NCBI RefSeq assembly: GCF_000280055.1
Contig: NZ_ALAB01000021.1
Span: 62,001 to 126,000, forward strand
Length of the DNA stretch: 64,000 bases
Source: Alishewanella aestuarii B11
Lineage (GTDB): Bacteria; Pseudomonadota; Gammaproteobacteria; Enterobacterales; Alteromonadaceae
Reading direction: 5' to 3'
Shown here: positions 8,186-17,210 of the stretch, in pieces
Position numbering within the stretch: the stretch's first letter is position 1
How the letters are laid out: each line of letters begins with the position of its first letter
Program-made: the position numbers and the translations under genes
Notes under the pieces: model-generated
What the model was told of the DNA's origin: nothing
Seen by the model: only the letters and a program-made list of their open reading frames with translations
The model's database searches: none

Positions 8186-8818
8186 CTATTCGGTTTTCGT
8201 TTTGAACTCGCAAAGGTCTTCAATCAGGCATGAGCCGCACTTAGGTTTACGGGCGACACAGGTGTAACGGCCATGCAGAATTAACCAGTGGTGGACATCC
8301 AGTTTAAACTCGGCGGGTACCACTTTTAGCAGTTTTTGTTCCACCTCATCGACATTCTTACCCGGCGCCAGTTTGGTACGGTTAGATACCCGAAAGATAT
8401 GGGTATCGACCGCTATTGTCGGCCAGCGAAAGGCGGTATTCAGTACCACATTAGCCGTCTTACGGCCGACACCCGGCAGTGCCTCCAGTGCCTCGCGTTC
8501 CTCGGGCACTTCGCCATTGTGCTGCTCGACCAGGATGCGGCAGGTTTTAATCACATTCTCAGCCTTAGTATTAAACAGGCCAATAGTTTTAATATAGTCT
8601 TTTACGCCATCTACGCCCAGTGCCAGCATCGCGGCCGGCGTACGTGCGACCGGAAACAGTTTACGGGTGGCTTTATTAACGCCCACATCAGTGGCCTGCG
8701 CTGAAAGCAGGACCGCAATCAGTAACTCATAAGGTGAGCTGTATTCGAGCTCGGTAGTCGGGTTTGGATTGGCCGCACGCAGGCGGCTTAGCATAGCAAT
8801 ACGTTTGTTTTTATTCAT
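8186..8818 (-). CDS. nth: Endonuclease III (DNA glycosylase/AP lyase)
   Basis: Removes oxidised pyrimidines and cleaves at the abasic site. It is 210 aa (E. coli 211). The helix-hairpin-helix LPGVGRKTA ends with catalytic Lys120, and catalytic Asp138 lies in VDTHIFRV. The C-terminal [4Fe-4S] loop has the C-x6-C-x2-C-x5-C spacing starting in YTCVARKPKC. It follows rsxE by 12 bp. This rsx-nth linkage is the same as in E. coli and supports a single operon. Confidence 0.98.
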   Translation of the reverse strand: MNKNKRIAMLSRLRAANPNPTTELEYSSPYELLIAVLLSAQATDVGVNKATRKLFPVARTPAAMLALGVDGVKDYIKTIGLFNTKAENVIKTCRILVEQHNGEVPEEREALEALPGVGRKTANVVLNTAFRWPTIAVDTHIFRVSNRTKLAPGKNVDEVEQKLLKVVPAEFKLDVHHWLILHGRYTCVARKPKCGSCLIEDLCEFKTKTE

Positions 8819-8830
8819 GCGTTGTTTGTC

Positions 8831-9526
8831 TTATTGCACCGAGCCGGTAACCCGGGCGCGGGCAATACTGCCTTTTTCAATGATCTGCCGCTTAGCCAGG
8901 CGCTGGTCAATACTGTTCTTTAACGCAATCAGCAGCCCCATACCAATAAAGGCGCCTGGCGGCAGCATCGCCAGTAAGAAATGATTGTCGCTGTGAAATA
9001 CTTCAATTCGCAGTACTCTGGCCCAGTCGCCCAACAATAGCTCAGCACCGTCAAACAAGGTGCCCTGACCCAGCAGCTCGCGCATGCCGCCTAACACCAG
9101 TAACACCAGTAAAAAGCCCAGCCCCATCATCAGCGCATCAATAGCGGACGGTAACACCGGGTTTTTCGACGCAAAGGCTTCGGCGCGGCCGATAATGGCG
9201 CAGTTGGTAACAATCAGAGGAATAAAGATCCCCAGTGATTGATAAAGCCCGAAGGTAAAGGCGTTCATCAGCAGCTGCACCACTGTCACAAAGCTGGCAA
9301 TAATCAGTACGAAAATTGGGATCCGGATTTCATTAGGTACGTGTTGGCGTACCAGAGATACCACGATATTCGAACCGAGTAACACCAGTAGCGTTGCCAG
9401 GCCCAGCCCCAGCGCATTGGTCAGGGTACCTGTTACCGCCAACAGTGGGCAGAGCCCGAGTAACTGCACCAGGCCAGGGTTATTTTTCCATAGCCCCTGC
9501 AGGCTAAGCTCTTTAAATTGACTCAT
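8831..9526 (-). CDS. rsxE: Electron transport complex subunit RsxE
   Basis: Membrane subunit of the Rsx/Rnf complex. It is 231 aa, the same length as E. coli RsxE, with about six transmembrane helices and the conserved [16 protein letters not shown] motif (about 15-30) and [12 protein letters not shown] motif (about 100-115). It is paralogous to RsxA, and the two insert in opposite orientation in the membrane. Its start overlaps the rsxG stop by 4 bp. Last of the six rsx genes. Confidence 0.97.
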   Translation of the reverse strand: MSQFKELSLQGLWKNNPGLVQLLGLCPLLAVTGTLTNALGLGLATLLVLLGSNIVVSLVRQHVPNEIRIPIFVLIIASFVTVVQLLMNAFTFGLYQSLGIFIPLIVTNCAIIGRAEAFASKNPVLPSAIDALMMGLGFLLVLLVLGGMRELLGQGTLFDGAELLLGDWARVLRIEVFHSDNHFLLAMLPPGAFIGMGLLIALKNSIDQRLAKRQIIEKGSIARARVTGSVQ

Positions 9527-10155
9527 GGCATGATCTCACAATTTGCCGTGGCGTCTGCCAGTTCCGGGTGTTGTTGCACGAAGCGGGCGGTGCGATAGAT
9601 GGCATTGATCACCGCTCGGGGGGTAATGGTCGCGCCGGTAAACTGGTCAAAGTCACCGCCATCTTTTTTTACCGCCCAACGTTTGGCATCGGCCTCGGTT
9701 GCGCTCTGGCCGCTAAAGGCATAAATCCAATTATTTCGGCGGCTCTCAATTTTATCACCCAGCCCCGGTGTTTCCTGATGGTTCAGTACCCGGCTGCCCA
9801 ATACTTCGCCGCCAGGCGTTACTGCAACCAATAAATCGATATTGCCGCTGTAACCGTCCGGTGCTGTCGTTTCGACAATAAAGGCTTTTAGCTGTTGCTG
9901 AACGCGCCAACGGTATACCGCCTGAGCTGTGCTGCGCCCCAGCGCCTCAGGTGCCGTTACCTGGACACAATCGGCCAGTAGGGTGCGGACATCGGCTGGC
10001 TCGGGCAACACCTCCTGCAGGGTATTCATCCGGCTTAACAGCTGTTGTTCGGCAATGCGCTCTGCCGTGAGCTGATTTATGGTACCAAGAATAGCGACAC
10101 AAAGCAGGGCGACCAGTGCCAGGATCAGGGCATTTTTACTGATAAAGCGGATCAT
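9523..10155 (-). CDS. rsxG: Electron transport complex subunit RsxG
   Basis: A 210-aa membrane-anchored flavoprotein subunit with one N-terminal helix (about 8-26) and a periplasmic FMN-binding domain. The covalent FMN-threonine site is in the motif [11 protein letters not shown] (about 170-180), where the Thr of (S/T)GAT is modified by ApbE in characterised Rnf complexes. GLGDKIE (about 130) is also conserved. It overlaps rsxD and rsxE by 4 bp each. No apbE gene is in the window. Confidence 0.96.
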   Translation of the reverse strand: MIRFISKNALILALVALLCVAILGTINQLTAERIAEQQLLSRMNTLQEVLPEPADVRTLLADCVQVTAPEALGRSTAQAVYRWRVQQQLKAFIVETTAPDGYSGNIDLLVAVTPGGEVLGSRVLNHQETPGLGDKIESRRNNWIYAFSGQSATEADAKRWAVKKDGGDFDQFTGATITPRAVINAIYRTARFVQQHPELADATANCEIMP

Positions 10156-11219
10156 TTCAGGTTCCGTTTTGCTTTGTGGCCATAGGTGCGGGGCCGGGTA
10201 TAATAATCAATCAAGGGGACGCTCATATTGGCCAGCAGCACTGCGAAGGCAAAGGCATCCGGATACCCGCCATAGCTACGGATCAGGTAGACCAACAGAC
10301 CAATTAAAGCGCCATACCAGAGGCGGCCTTTATCGGTAGTAGAGGCTGAAACCGGATCGGTGGCAATAAAAAAAGCCGCCAGCATAGTCGCGCCGCTAAA
10401 CAGATGGAATAGCGGGCTTGGGCTGGCACCGGCTGAACCCAGCCAGAATAACAGCGAAGGCACGGCCAGACCTGCCAGCACGGCTGCAGGAATACGCCAA
10501 CTGATCACCTTTTGTTGGATCAGTAGCAGTCCGCCCAGTAAGTACGCCAGATTCACCCATAACCAGCCGGCACCGGCAAAGCTATAAAATACCGGCCGTT
10601 GTAAGCTTTCTGCCAGCGTCATCCCGGCCGCCAGATCCTGACGCAAACTATCCAGCGGCGTCGCTTGTGTACTGCCATCAACGCCTTGTTGTAGCTGCGA
10701 CAAACTAAAGCCACTGCAGCTGTACTCGGTAAATACCATACAAAACGCATCGAGCGGGCTGAGCGCGACCGGCTGTAAACTGACCGACGGCAGCCATTGC
10801 GTCATCTGTACCGGAAAAGAAATAAGCAGCATGACATAGGCGGCCATCGCTGGATTAAACAGATTGTTACCCAAGCCGCCATACAGCTGTTTCACCATCA
10901 CAATCGCAAAGGCCGTACCTATCACAATCAGCCACCAGGGCGCATAGGGCGGTATTGCGATCGCCAGCAGTACCGCGGTTACCAGGGCACTATGATCAAG
11001 CAGGCGCGGCAATACCGCTTTCTGGCGCAACCGGAGGATCAGGGCTTCGCAAAGCCAGGCGGTACAAATAGCCAGCAGCAGTTGCACCAGCACACCGTAG
11101 CCGAAAAAGACTGCCTGTACTGCTATACCGGGCAGGGCAGCCAGCGCCACCCATTGCATCAGACTGCTGGTGGTGCGTTGGTTATGGTGGTGTGGTGAGC
11201 TGGCTATTTTAAAGCTCAT
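10152..11219 (-). CDS. rsxD: Electron transport complex subunit RsxD
   Basis: A 355-aa integral membrane subunit related to NqrB, with about nine to ten hydrophobic helices. The FMN attachment motif SGATMLAAFFIATDP is present near residues 275-290, where the Thr carries covalent FMN in characterised homologues. The GGLGNNLFNPAM block lies near 115-125. It overlaps rsxC and rsxG by 4 bp each. Confidence 0.96.
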   Translation of the reverse strand: MSFKIASSPHHHNQRTTSSLMQWVALAALPGIAVQAVFFGYGVLVQLLLAICTAWLCEALILRLRQKAVLPRLLDHSALVTAVLLAIAIPPYAPWWLIVIGTAFAIVMVKQLYGGLGNNLFNPAMAAYVMLLISFPVQMTQWLPSVSLQPVALSPLDAFCMVFTEYSCSGFSLSQLQQGVDGSTQATPLDSLRQDLAAGMTLAESLQRPVFYSFAGAGWLWVNLAYLLGGLLLIQQKVISWRIPAAVLAGLAVPSLLFWLGSAGASPSPLFHLFSGATMLAAFFIATDPVSASTTDKGRLWYGALIGLLVYLIRSYGGYPDAFAFAVLLANMSVPLIDYYTRPRTYGHKAKRNLK

Positions 11220-13579
11220 TCTGTTTTACTCTCTTCACTGTCTCGTTGTTCACTGAGCTGTTGCTCAGTAGTCTGGTGCTCAGTACTCTGCTGCGCTTTG
11301 CGGGCTTTGGCGCGGGCCAGGGCGGCGGCGACTGCGGCTTTGCGCGGGTCGTCATTGCCGGCAGTGTCAGGCTGTATCCCAGTATCAGGCGCCAGGCTTT
11401 GCTGTGCTGTTGTCACAGCGATGTCTGCCGCAGCAGGCTTAACTATGGCTGTTTCTTGTGCCGGCGTTGCCGATTGCTTTGCTTTGGCTCTGGCCAGTGC
11501 TGCGGCAATAGCCGCTTTACGCGGATCTTCCTGCATCGCAACTGCATCTGCGGCCACAGGCTCTGTTACTGTTGTTTCTACGGTCGCTGTTACTGATTGT
11601 TTTGCTTTGGCTCTGGCCAACGCTGCAGCAATAGCGGCCTGGCGCGGATCTTGCTGTTCGGGTTCGGCAGCGATGGCAGAGGGTTCTGCCATGGTGCTAT
11701 TGGTCTGCCCTGCTTGTCGGGCTTTGGCTCTGGCCAGGGCGGCGGCAACGGCGGCTTGGCGTGGGTCGGCTGCTTCTGGTGTTGTTGGCTCAGCGGCTGA
11801 GGTTTGCTCTACAGTAGGGCTGGAATCGGCATCTGCCTGACGCGCCTTAGCACGGGCGATGGCAGCGGCGACGGCAGCGGCTTTATTGTCCAACGAGCTG
11901 TCAGATGTGCTGGCCGGCGTGCGGTCTGCCACACTGGCTGCGGCTGCAGCCTGTTTCTGCGCCTGATATTCACGGGCTTGTTGTTTTTTCAACTCGCGTT
12001 CGGCCAGAATTTGTTGATGATCTTTGGCGCTATCGGTTGCCTGCAGCGCTGCTTTTTCCGCTTGTTGGGCTTTAACCCGCGCCAGAGCTTCGGCAACAGC
12101 CTGGTTTTCATTCGGTTGCGCCTGCTGTCTGGCGGCCGCCAGTTGCTGATTGCGCGCCAGGCGCTGCTGCTTTTCCTGCTCCAGCCGGGCATTGCGGGCT
12201 TCAAAGCGGGCTTTTGCCTGCTCTGCTTTTAAGGCTTCGCGTTGTTGCTCACGGATCTCGGCCTTGGCCACGCGGTAATATTGCACCAGTGGAATTTCAC
12301 TGGGGCAAACGTAAGCGCAGGCACCACACTCTATACAGTCAAACAGGTTGTATTCCTGCAGCTTTACCGGATCCCGGGCCTTGCTGTACCAGAGCAACTG
12401 CTGGGGTAATAGTGTAGCCGGACAGGCATCCGCACATTGGCCGCAGCGGATACAGTCCAGTTCAGGACCATTATCCGGCAGTTCGTCGCGGGTTGGTGCC
12501 AAGATACAGTTAGTGGTTTTCACAATGGGTACCGCCAGATCCGGTAGCGTAAAGCCCATCATCGGGCCACCCATAATGACCTTCTGCTGTGCTTCGCTTT
12601 GAAAGCCACAAAAATCCAGCAAGGCACTGACAGGAGTACCCAGCAGTGCCAGTACATTTTGTGGCTGGCGCAGCGTTTCGCCGGTCACCGTAACAATTCG
12701 CGAGATTAACGGCTGATCATCCAATACTGCCTGAGCAATAGCAAAGGCCGTGCCGACGTTTTGCATTACGATGCCGATATCAGCTGGCCGGCGGCCGGCG
12801 GGAACCTCTTTATTGGTGAGCAATTGGATCAGCTGCTTTTCACCGCCAGACGGATATTTAACCGGGACTTCCCGTACATAGTAGTGTTCGCGTTGGCTGC
12901 AGGCGGCTTTAAGGGCGGCGATTGCAATAGGTTTATCCGCTTCAATCCCAATCAGCACCGCCTTGGGGTTTAGTAGTTGACACAGAATATCAATACCTTT
13001 GACGATGGTAGTAGGTGCTTCCTGCATCAGGGCATCATCGGCGCTGATATAGGGTTCGCACTCCACGGCATTAATAATCAGATAATCTACCGGTTGCTGC
13101 ATTCCGGCTTTTAAATGCGTTGGAAAGCCAGCGCCACCCATGCCAGCAATACCGCTATCCTGGATCCGCTCCAGTATTTGATGCCGGCTGCTGGTGGCAA
13201 TATTCAGTGGCCGCCGCTCGCGCCATTCGTCTTTGCCATCCGGAACTAAGACTATCACCGGCTCAGGTAGGGCTGAAGGGTGAGCGCTGGTATGCTGGCT
13301 GATACTATGAATAACACCTGAGGTTGGCGCATGTACCGGTACCGTCATAGAATTATCGGCGCTGGTTAAGGCTTCACCCTTGAGTACCCGTTGTCCGACA
13401 GCGACAATCAAACGGCCGGCAACACCAATATGCTGACGTAATGGCAGATAGAGCCGATCTGGCAGCGGTAACTGCGCCACCGGCTTACTACTGGTTTGAC
13501 TTTTCCGTACCGGCGGATGGATGCCACCGTGAAAGTCCCACAGGGTGCCGGCCTGAATTTGCTGAAATAAGGTTGGCAA
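11216..13579 (-). CDS. rsxC: Electron transport complex subunit RsxC with repetitive Ala-rich tail
   Basis: A 787-aa peripheral subunit related to NqrF/NuoF, predicted to bind NADH or FMN and two [4Fe-4S] clusters. The N-terminal core has GMGGAGFPTHLK (about 143) and the flavin/nucleotide-binding region. Two ferredoxin motifs follow: CIRCGQCADACP (about 375) and CIECGACAYVCP (about 414). After residue 440 comes a coiled-coil-prone Gln/Ala/Lys/Arg region ending in five copies of a DPR(K/Q)AA-A-AAALARAKA repeat. The variable tail is typical of gammaproteobacterial RsxC. It overlaps rsxD by 4 bp. Confidence 0.96.
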   Translation of the reverse strand: MPTLFQQIQAGTLWDFHGGIHPPVRKSQTSSKPVAQLPLPDRLYLPLRQHIGVAGRLIVAVGQRVLKGEALTSADNSMTVPVHAPTSGVIHSISQHTSAHPSALPEPVIVLVPDGKDEWRERRPLNIATSSRHQILERIQDSGIAGMGGAGFPTHLKAGMQQPVDYLIINAVECEPYISADDALMQEAPTTIVKGIDILCQLLNPKAVLIGIEADKPIAIAALKAACSQREHYYVREVPVKYPSGGEKQLIQLLTNKEVPAGRRPADIGIVMQNVGTAFAIAQAVLDDQPLISRIVTVTGETLRQPQNVLALLGTPVSALLDFCGFQSEAQQKVIMGGPMMGFTLPDLAVPIVKTTNCILAPTRDELPDNGPELDCIRCGQCADACPATLLPQQLLWYSKARDPVKLQEYNLFDCIECGACAYVCPSEIPLVQYYRVAKAEIREQQREALKAEQAKARFEARNARLEQEKQQRLARNQQLAAARQQAQPNENQAVAEALARVKAQQAEKAALQATDSAKDHQQILAERELKKQQAREYQAQKQAAAAASVADRTPASTSDSSLDNKAAAVAAAIARAKARQADADSSPTVEQTSAAEPTTPEAADPRQAAVAAALARAKARQAGQTNSTMAEPSAIAAEPEQQDPRQAAIAAALARAKAKQSVTATVETTVTEPVAADAVAMQEDPRKAAIAAALARAKAKQSATPAQETAIVKPAAADIAVTTAQQSLAPDTGIQPDTAGNDDPRKAAVAAALARAKARKAQQSTEHQTTEQQLSEQRDSEESKTE
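11298..11890 (-). repeat. Five imperfect tandem repeats inside rsxC
   Basis: Five units of about 50 bp, starting near 11300, 11477, 11600, 11718 and 11841, encode the DPRKAAVAAALARAKAR motif. They are separated by less conserved linkers, giving a period mostly near 120 bp. The repeats make long spurious open frames on the opposite strand. Unit number is likely to vary among strains by recombination. Confidence 0.9.
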
Positions 13580-13585
13580 ATATTG

Positions 13586-14137
13586 TTACTCCACCATCTT
13601 AACCGGTATGGCCTGCAGATCCCATTTCCAGCGCTCCACAGAGTCGGCAACAGGGATCATATCAATACAATCGACCGGGCAGGGTTCAACACAGAGATCG
13701 CAGCCGGTACATTCATCGGCAATCACCGTATGCATTTGTTTTGACGCACCGACGATGGCATCAACCGGACAGGCCTGAATACATTTGGTACAGCCGATAC
13801 ATTCATCTTCACGGATAAAGGCCACCCTTTTGATGGCGACTTCCTGCGCGGCATTCAGCGGTTTGGCTTCGACGCCTAACAATTCCGCTAATTTCTTAAT
13901 GGTTGCCTCACCACCGGGGGGGCATTTATTAATGTCATCGCCATTGGCGATGGCTTCAGCATAAGGCCGGCAACCAGGGTAACCACACTGTCCACATTGG
14001 GTTTGCGGCAGAATATCATCAATCTGCTCTACCAGTGGGTCGCTTTCGACTTTAAAGCGGATTGCTGCATAGCCGAGCAGTGCGCCGAAAATTAAAGCCA
14101 GGGTACCTAACGCCAGTAATGCATTGAATAAGGTCAT
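13586..14137 (-). CDS. rsxB: Electron transport complex subunit RsxB (polyferredoxin)
   Basis: A 183-aa ferredoxin subunit that carries electrons within the Rsx complex. The N-terminal hydrophobic helix (about 5-25) anchors it. A first cluster site uses Cys48, Cys51, Cys56 and Cys72 (CGQCGYPGC...C). Two classical CxxCxxCxxxCP motifs follow near 112-123 ([12 protein letters not shown]) and 142-153 ([12 protein letters not shown]). It overlaps rsxA by 4 bp and is 6 bp from rsxC. Confidence 0.97.
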   Translation of the reverse strand: MTLFNALLALGTLALIFGALLGYAAIRFKVESDPLVEQIDDILPQTQCGQCGYPGCRPYAEAIANGDDINKCPPGGEATIKKLAELLGVEAKPLNAAQEVAIKRVAFIREDECIGCTKCIQACPVDAIVGASKQMHTVIADECTGCDLCVEPCPVDCIDMIPVADSVERWKWDLQAIPVKMVE

Positions 14138-14718
14138 AGCGCTTTCACCAGACCACTAAAGCCCATAAAGGCCAGCGACATCAGACCGGCGGTAATCATC
14201 GCAATGGCCGCGCCTTTAAAGGGTACTGGTACGTCAGCGGCGGCCAGCCGTTCACGCATGGCAGCAAACAGGATCAGCACCAACGAGAAGCCGACTGCCG
14301 CACCAAAACCATAGAGGGCGGAGTTAATAAAATTATGCCGGGCGTTGACGTTTAATAAGGCGACGCCAAGCACCGCGCAGTTAGTGGTGATCAACGGCAG
14401 GAAGATGCCCAGTAAACGATATAATCCCGGGCTGGTTTTATGCACTACCATCTCCGTAAACTGCACCACCACGGCAATCACCAGAATAAAACTCAGAGTG
14501 CGTAAATACAGCAAGCCCAAAGGCGCCAGTAAATAGCTGTCGACCAGATAGCTGCAAATCGAGGCCAGGGTTAACACAAAGGTTGTCGCCAGCGACATAC
14601 CAATAGCCGTCTCCAGCTTACCAGACACCCCCATAAAGGGGCAGAGGCCAAGAAATTTGACCAGTACAAAGTTATTCACCAGTACTGTGCTGATTAACAG
14701 CAGCAAGAATTCAGTCAT
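14134..14718 (-). CDS. rsxA: Electron transport complex subunit RsxA
   Basis: A 194-aa six-helix membrane subunit paralogous to RsxE, with [19 protein letters not shown] near the N-terminus (about 14-32) and [15 protein letters not shown] near residue 110. It is the first gene of rsxABCDGE-nth. In E. coli the complex keeps SoxR reduced. Related Rnf complexes couple electron flow between NADH and ferredoxin to ion transport. No soxR is in the window, so the local role is open. Its ribosome-binding site is weak. Confidence 0.97.
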   Translation of the reverse strand: MTEFLLLLISTVLVNNFVLVKFLGLCPFMGVSGKLETAIGMSLATTFVLTLASICSYLVDSYLLAPLGLLYLRTLSFILVIAVVVQFTEMVVHKTSPGLYRLLGIFLPLITTNCAVLGVALLNVNARHNFINSALYGFGAAVGFSLVLILFAAMRERLAAADVPVPFKGAAIAMITAGLMSLAFMGFSGLVKAL

Positions 14719-14747
14719 AAGGGTAAAGTACTCAGCATAGGGCCTAT

Positions 14748-14776
14748 ATTATGCAAGCTTGGGCTAAGGCTTACAA
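14748..14776 (-). promoter_or_regulatory. Predicted sigma-70 promoter of the rsx operon
   Basis: On the minus strand TTGTAA (14771-14776) and CATAAT (14748-14753) are separated by exactly 17 bp, about 30 bp upstream of the rsxA start. The -35 box coincides with the outer arm of the inverted repeat that ends the preceding gene's transcript. Confidence 0.55.
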
Positions 14777-14823
14777 CCTGATAAAACAAAGGGTTTTACC
14801 TTGCAGTAAAACCTTGGTTGTAA
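14771..14823 (-). terminator. Nested inverted repeat, likely terminator of the CsrD-like gene
   Basis: An inner 8-bp stem (GGTTTTAC 14792-14799 with GTAAAACC 14806-14813) is followed on the minus strand by CTTTGTTTTATC. An outer 8-bp pair (TTACAACC 14771-14778 with GGTTGTAA 14816-14823) brackets it. The T-tract is interrupted, so termination may be partial. Confidence 0.6.
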
Positions 14824-14839
14824 AGCAATACAGACTGGA

Positions 14840-16768
14840 CTACAAAGGTTGCGGCTTGCCGATGTAGTAACCCTGGGTGCCATCGATAAACAGCGACTCC
14901 AGCATATGTTTTTCTTCCTGAGATTCAACACACTCGGCAAAGACGCCGACACCGATACGGTGTGCCAGGTCGATCATCAGGCGCATAAAGTATTGATTGT
15001 TTTTGTCGTTATCAATATGACGGGTATAGCTACCGTCCATTTTAACGTAATCCGGTTTCAGGTCACGGAAAAACTTGAAGGAAGTGATACCAACACCGAA
15101 TTTCTCTACGGTGATCCGGGCACCGGCGCGGTGCACCATATCGATAAAGCGTTTACTGGTTTTCAGGTTCTGCTGCAGACCAAATTCGGTCACTTCAAAT
15201 ACCAGCCGTGAGGCAATATTGGCATCCTTTAACAAACGCCGCTCTAGCCAGATATTAAATTGGTCATCGTGGACAGTACGTGGGGACAAGTTAATACCAA
15301 AATACTGGTCTTGCATACTGCGCTCTTTGATTGTCGTCAGCGCGGTCTCAATAATCATCCGGTCAACTGAAATAATTTTATCCAGTTTTTCTGCCATCGC
15401 TAAAAAGGATGCGGTAGGTAAAATCTGATCTTCGTGCGTTTTAAAGCGCACTAAAATCTCGGAGTAGGCCTTGGCCGCGCGACTGGAAGGCTGAATGGTT
15501 TGCACTAACAAGCTGATTCTGCTGTTCGCTAACACCTCTTCAATCACATTGCGCCAGTTCTGGTTGCCGTAGCTGTTGCTGGCATTTTCCAGACCGCTGC
15601 TGTCTTTCTGCAGATGCCAGGCGTTAGGCTGTTTGGTTTGCGCCAGGCTAATCGAGGTATCGGCTGTTGCCAGCAACTCCCCGAGCGGTTTACCGGCTTC
15701 GTAACTCACCAGGCCGGTATAGGCAACAGACTCCAGCTCCGCCAGCTTCTGGAACTCGTTAAAACGACTTTGCAGCTGCAGCGCAAAATTCTCCGCTTCT
15801 TTTGGCGTGACATGAGGTAACAGCAAACCAAAATCGGAGCTGTTCAGCCGATATAAACGCGCATGCTTATAGGTTGCGATGGTTTTCTTGATAATTTCCG
15901 CGACCTGGCTGACATAGTTGTCACCTTCCTGGAAGCCCCGGCTCTGATTAATACTCTGTAATTCGGTACAACGGGTAATAGCAAAAATGCCAAATTTATT
16001 TAAGTCTTCGTTTTGGCTAAGTTCGTCATAGCCTTGCACAAAGCGATTACGGTTCGGCAGGCCGGTTACCGGATCTTTATAGGCTTCCTCGGCAATTTGC
16101 TGAGCGTCGGCTGTCATTCTTTCATATTGCTGGCGGGTGTGTTGTGCCAGGCGCTGTAAAGCCTGAGCAAGATCAGAAAACTCCGCCGGGAGCTTCCGAA
16201 AGGCATGAACATCCGGTTGCTGTTGATTCAGGAAGCCTTCGATTGCCTGATTCACGGCCGCGCTGGTGCGAGTGTATTTATGCTCCAGGCTACTTTTAAC
16301 AAAAAACACGGGCACCCAGCCTAATAACAGTGGCAATACCAGCAGTAGCCAGAAAAAGCTTTGTAGTGGCGCCAGAATTTGCTGCGGGTTTAACTCAAAG
16401 CGTACCACCAGCTCTTGCGCTTCATCTCTGACATACTGTGACGCAAAGTTATGTCCGGTCAGATTTAATAGCGCATGCAGCAGACTGCTTTGACGTTGAG
16501 GGTTGTTATACTCGTAAAGAATAGTGCCATCAGTTTTGCTGATCTGCAGACTGTTTAATGGGAAACTGCGTTCAACCTGACGGCTGAGTGCTTTACCATC
16601 TACGCCCACGTGTGAGATCAGCACCTGTTCCATGGCGAGCTTGGTTTGTACTTCCTGTTGCTGCAGTAAATTTTTACTCTGGTGTAAGAACGCAATCATT
16701 AAAAGCAGGATTAACAGCAGGGCAGAGACAAGTTGCGCGATAAGCAGTGTACGAAAATTTTTGATCAT
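14840..16768 (-). CDS. csrD: CsrD-like protein with degenerate GGDEF and EAL domains
   Basis: A 642-aa membrane protein: helix (about 7-27), periplasmic LapD/MoxY-like domain (about 28-135), helix (about 136-158), linker, GGDEF-like domain (about 230-370) and EAL-like domain (about 415-640). The GGDEF signature is replaced by SSDF near residue 311, inside a segment (YRLNSSDFGLLLPH) closely like the HRSDF region of E. coli CsrD. In the EAL domain EIL, INLSP, FEVTE, KMDG, AECVE and TQGYY keep most metal and substrate residues, but DDFG is changed to EKFG near 554. Neither domain is likely to be catalytic. CsrD in E. coli promotes RNase E decay of CsrB/CsrC. Alternatives are a LapD-type c-di-GMP receptor or another degenerate regulator. 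Confidence 0.7.
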   Translation of the reverse strand: MIKNFRTLLIAQLVSALLLILLLMIAFLHQSKNLLQQQEVQTKLAMEQVLISHVGVDGKALSRQVERSFPLNSLQISKTDGTILYEYNNPQRQSSLLHALLNLTGHNFASQYVRDEAQELVVRFELNPQQILAPLQSFFWLLLVLPLLLGWVPVFFVKSSLEHKYTRTSAAVNQAIEGFLNQQQPDVHAFRKLPAEFSDLAQALQRLAQHTRQQYERMTADAQQIAEEAYKDPVTGLPNRNRFVQGYDELSQNEDLNKFGIFAITRCTELQSINQSRGFQEGDNYVSQVAEIIKKTIATYKHARLYRLNSSDFGLLLPHVTPKEAENFALQLQSRFNEFQKLAELESVAYTGLVSYEAGKPLGELLATADTSISLAQTKQPNAWHLQKDSSGLENASNSYGNQNWRNVIEEVLANSRISLLVQTIQPSSRAAKAYSEILVRFKTHEDQILPTASFLAMAEKLDKIISVDRMIIETALTTIKERSMQDQYFGINLSPRTVHDDQFNIWLERRLLKDANIASRLVFEVTEFGLQQNLKTSKRFIDMVHRAGARITVEKFGVGITSFKFFRDLKPDYVKMDGSYTRHIDNDKNNQYFMRLMIDLAHRIGVGVFAECVESQEEKHMLESLFIDGTQGYYIGKPQPL

Positions 16769-16907
16769 GCTAAGCCACCTTCAGAGCCAAGTTCCTGTGC
16801 GCAGGTCGGGTATTCCTTAATCACTTATATTAAAGCAAAAAAAACCTTAAAAATAAATAAATAACCAAAAAGGCTGATTTACGCGATGAGTGACACAGAA
16901 AAGAATG

Positions 16908-16984
16908 TGGCTCCCCAGACTGGACTCGAACCAGTGACCTACGGATTAACAGTCCGCCGCTCTAACCAACTGAGCTACTAGGGA
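16908..16984 (-). tRNA. tRNA-Asn (GTT), copy 3
   Basis: A 77-nt cloverleaf including the encoded CCA. The acceptor stem TCCCTAG pairs with CTGGGGA (one wobble), the anticodon loop is CTGTTAA with anticodon GTT, and the T-loop is TTCGAGT. Last of three identical copies in transcription order. Confidence 0.97.
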
Positions 16985-17015
16985 ACGATAAGTGCCTTTA
17001 AGGCTGATAGTGAAG

Positions 17016-17092
17016 TGGCTCCCCAGACTGGACTCGAACCAGTGACCTACGGATTAACAGTCCGCCGCTCTAACCAACTGAGCTACTAGGGA
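17016..17092 (-). tRNA. tRNA-Asn (GTT), copy 2
   Basis: Same 77-nt sequence as its neighbours, with CCA encoded. It is separated by 31 bp from copy 3 and 21 bp from copy 1. The spacers are not conserved. Confidence 0.97.
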
Positions 17093-17113
17093 ACAAAAAT
17101 GCTGTTGAGGAAG

Positions 17114-17190
17114 TGGCTCCCCAGACTGGACTCGAACCAGTGACCTACGGATTAACAGTCCGCCGCTCTAACCAACTGAGCTACTAGGGA
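17114..17190 (-). tRNA. tRNA-Asn (GTT), copy 1
   Basis: First copy of the three in the transcription direction, 77 nt with encoded CCA. It is immediately downstream of the strong promoter at 17211-17239. Confidence 0.97.
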
Positions 17191-17210
17191 ACAGCATTCA
17201 ACGGGGCGCA

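Noticed and set aside
11246-12417. Several long plus-strand open frames opposite rsxC
   Set aside because: They arise from the Ala/Arg-rich repeat composition of rsxC read backwards, have biased cysteine/arginine content and match no family.
15075-15428. 117-aa plus-strand open frame inside the CsrD-like gene
   Set aside because: It is antisense to a clear EAL-type domain, with no ribosome-binding site or family match.
16908-17190. Three direct repeats with short spacers resembling a CRISPR array
   Set aside because: The 77-nt repeats are complete tRNA-Asn cloverleaves with encoded CCA, the spacers differ in length, and no cas genes are present.
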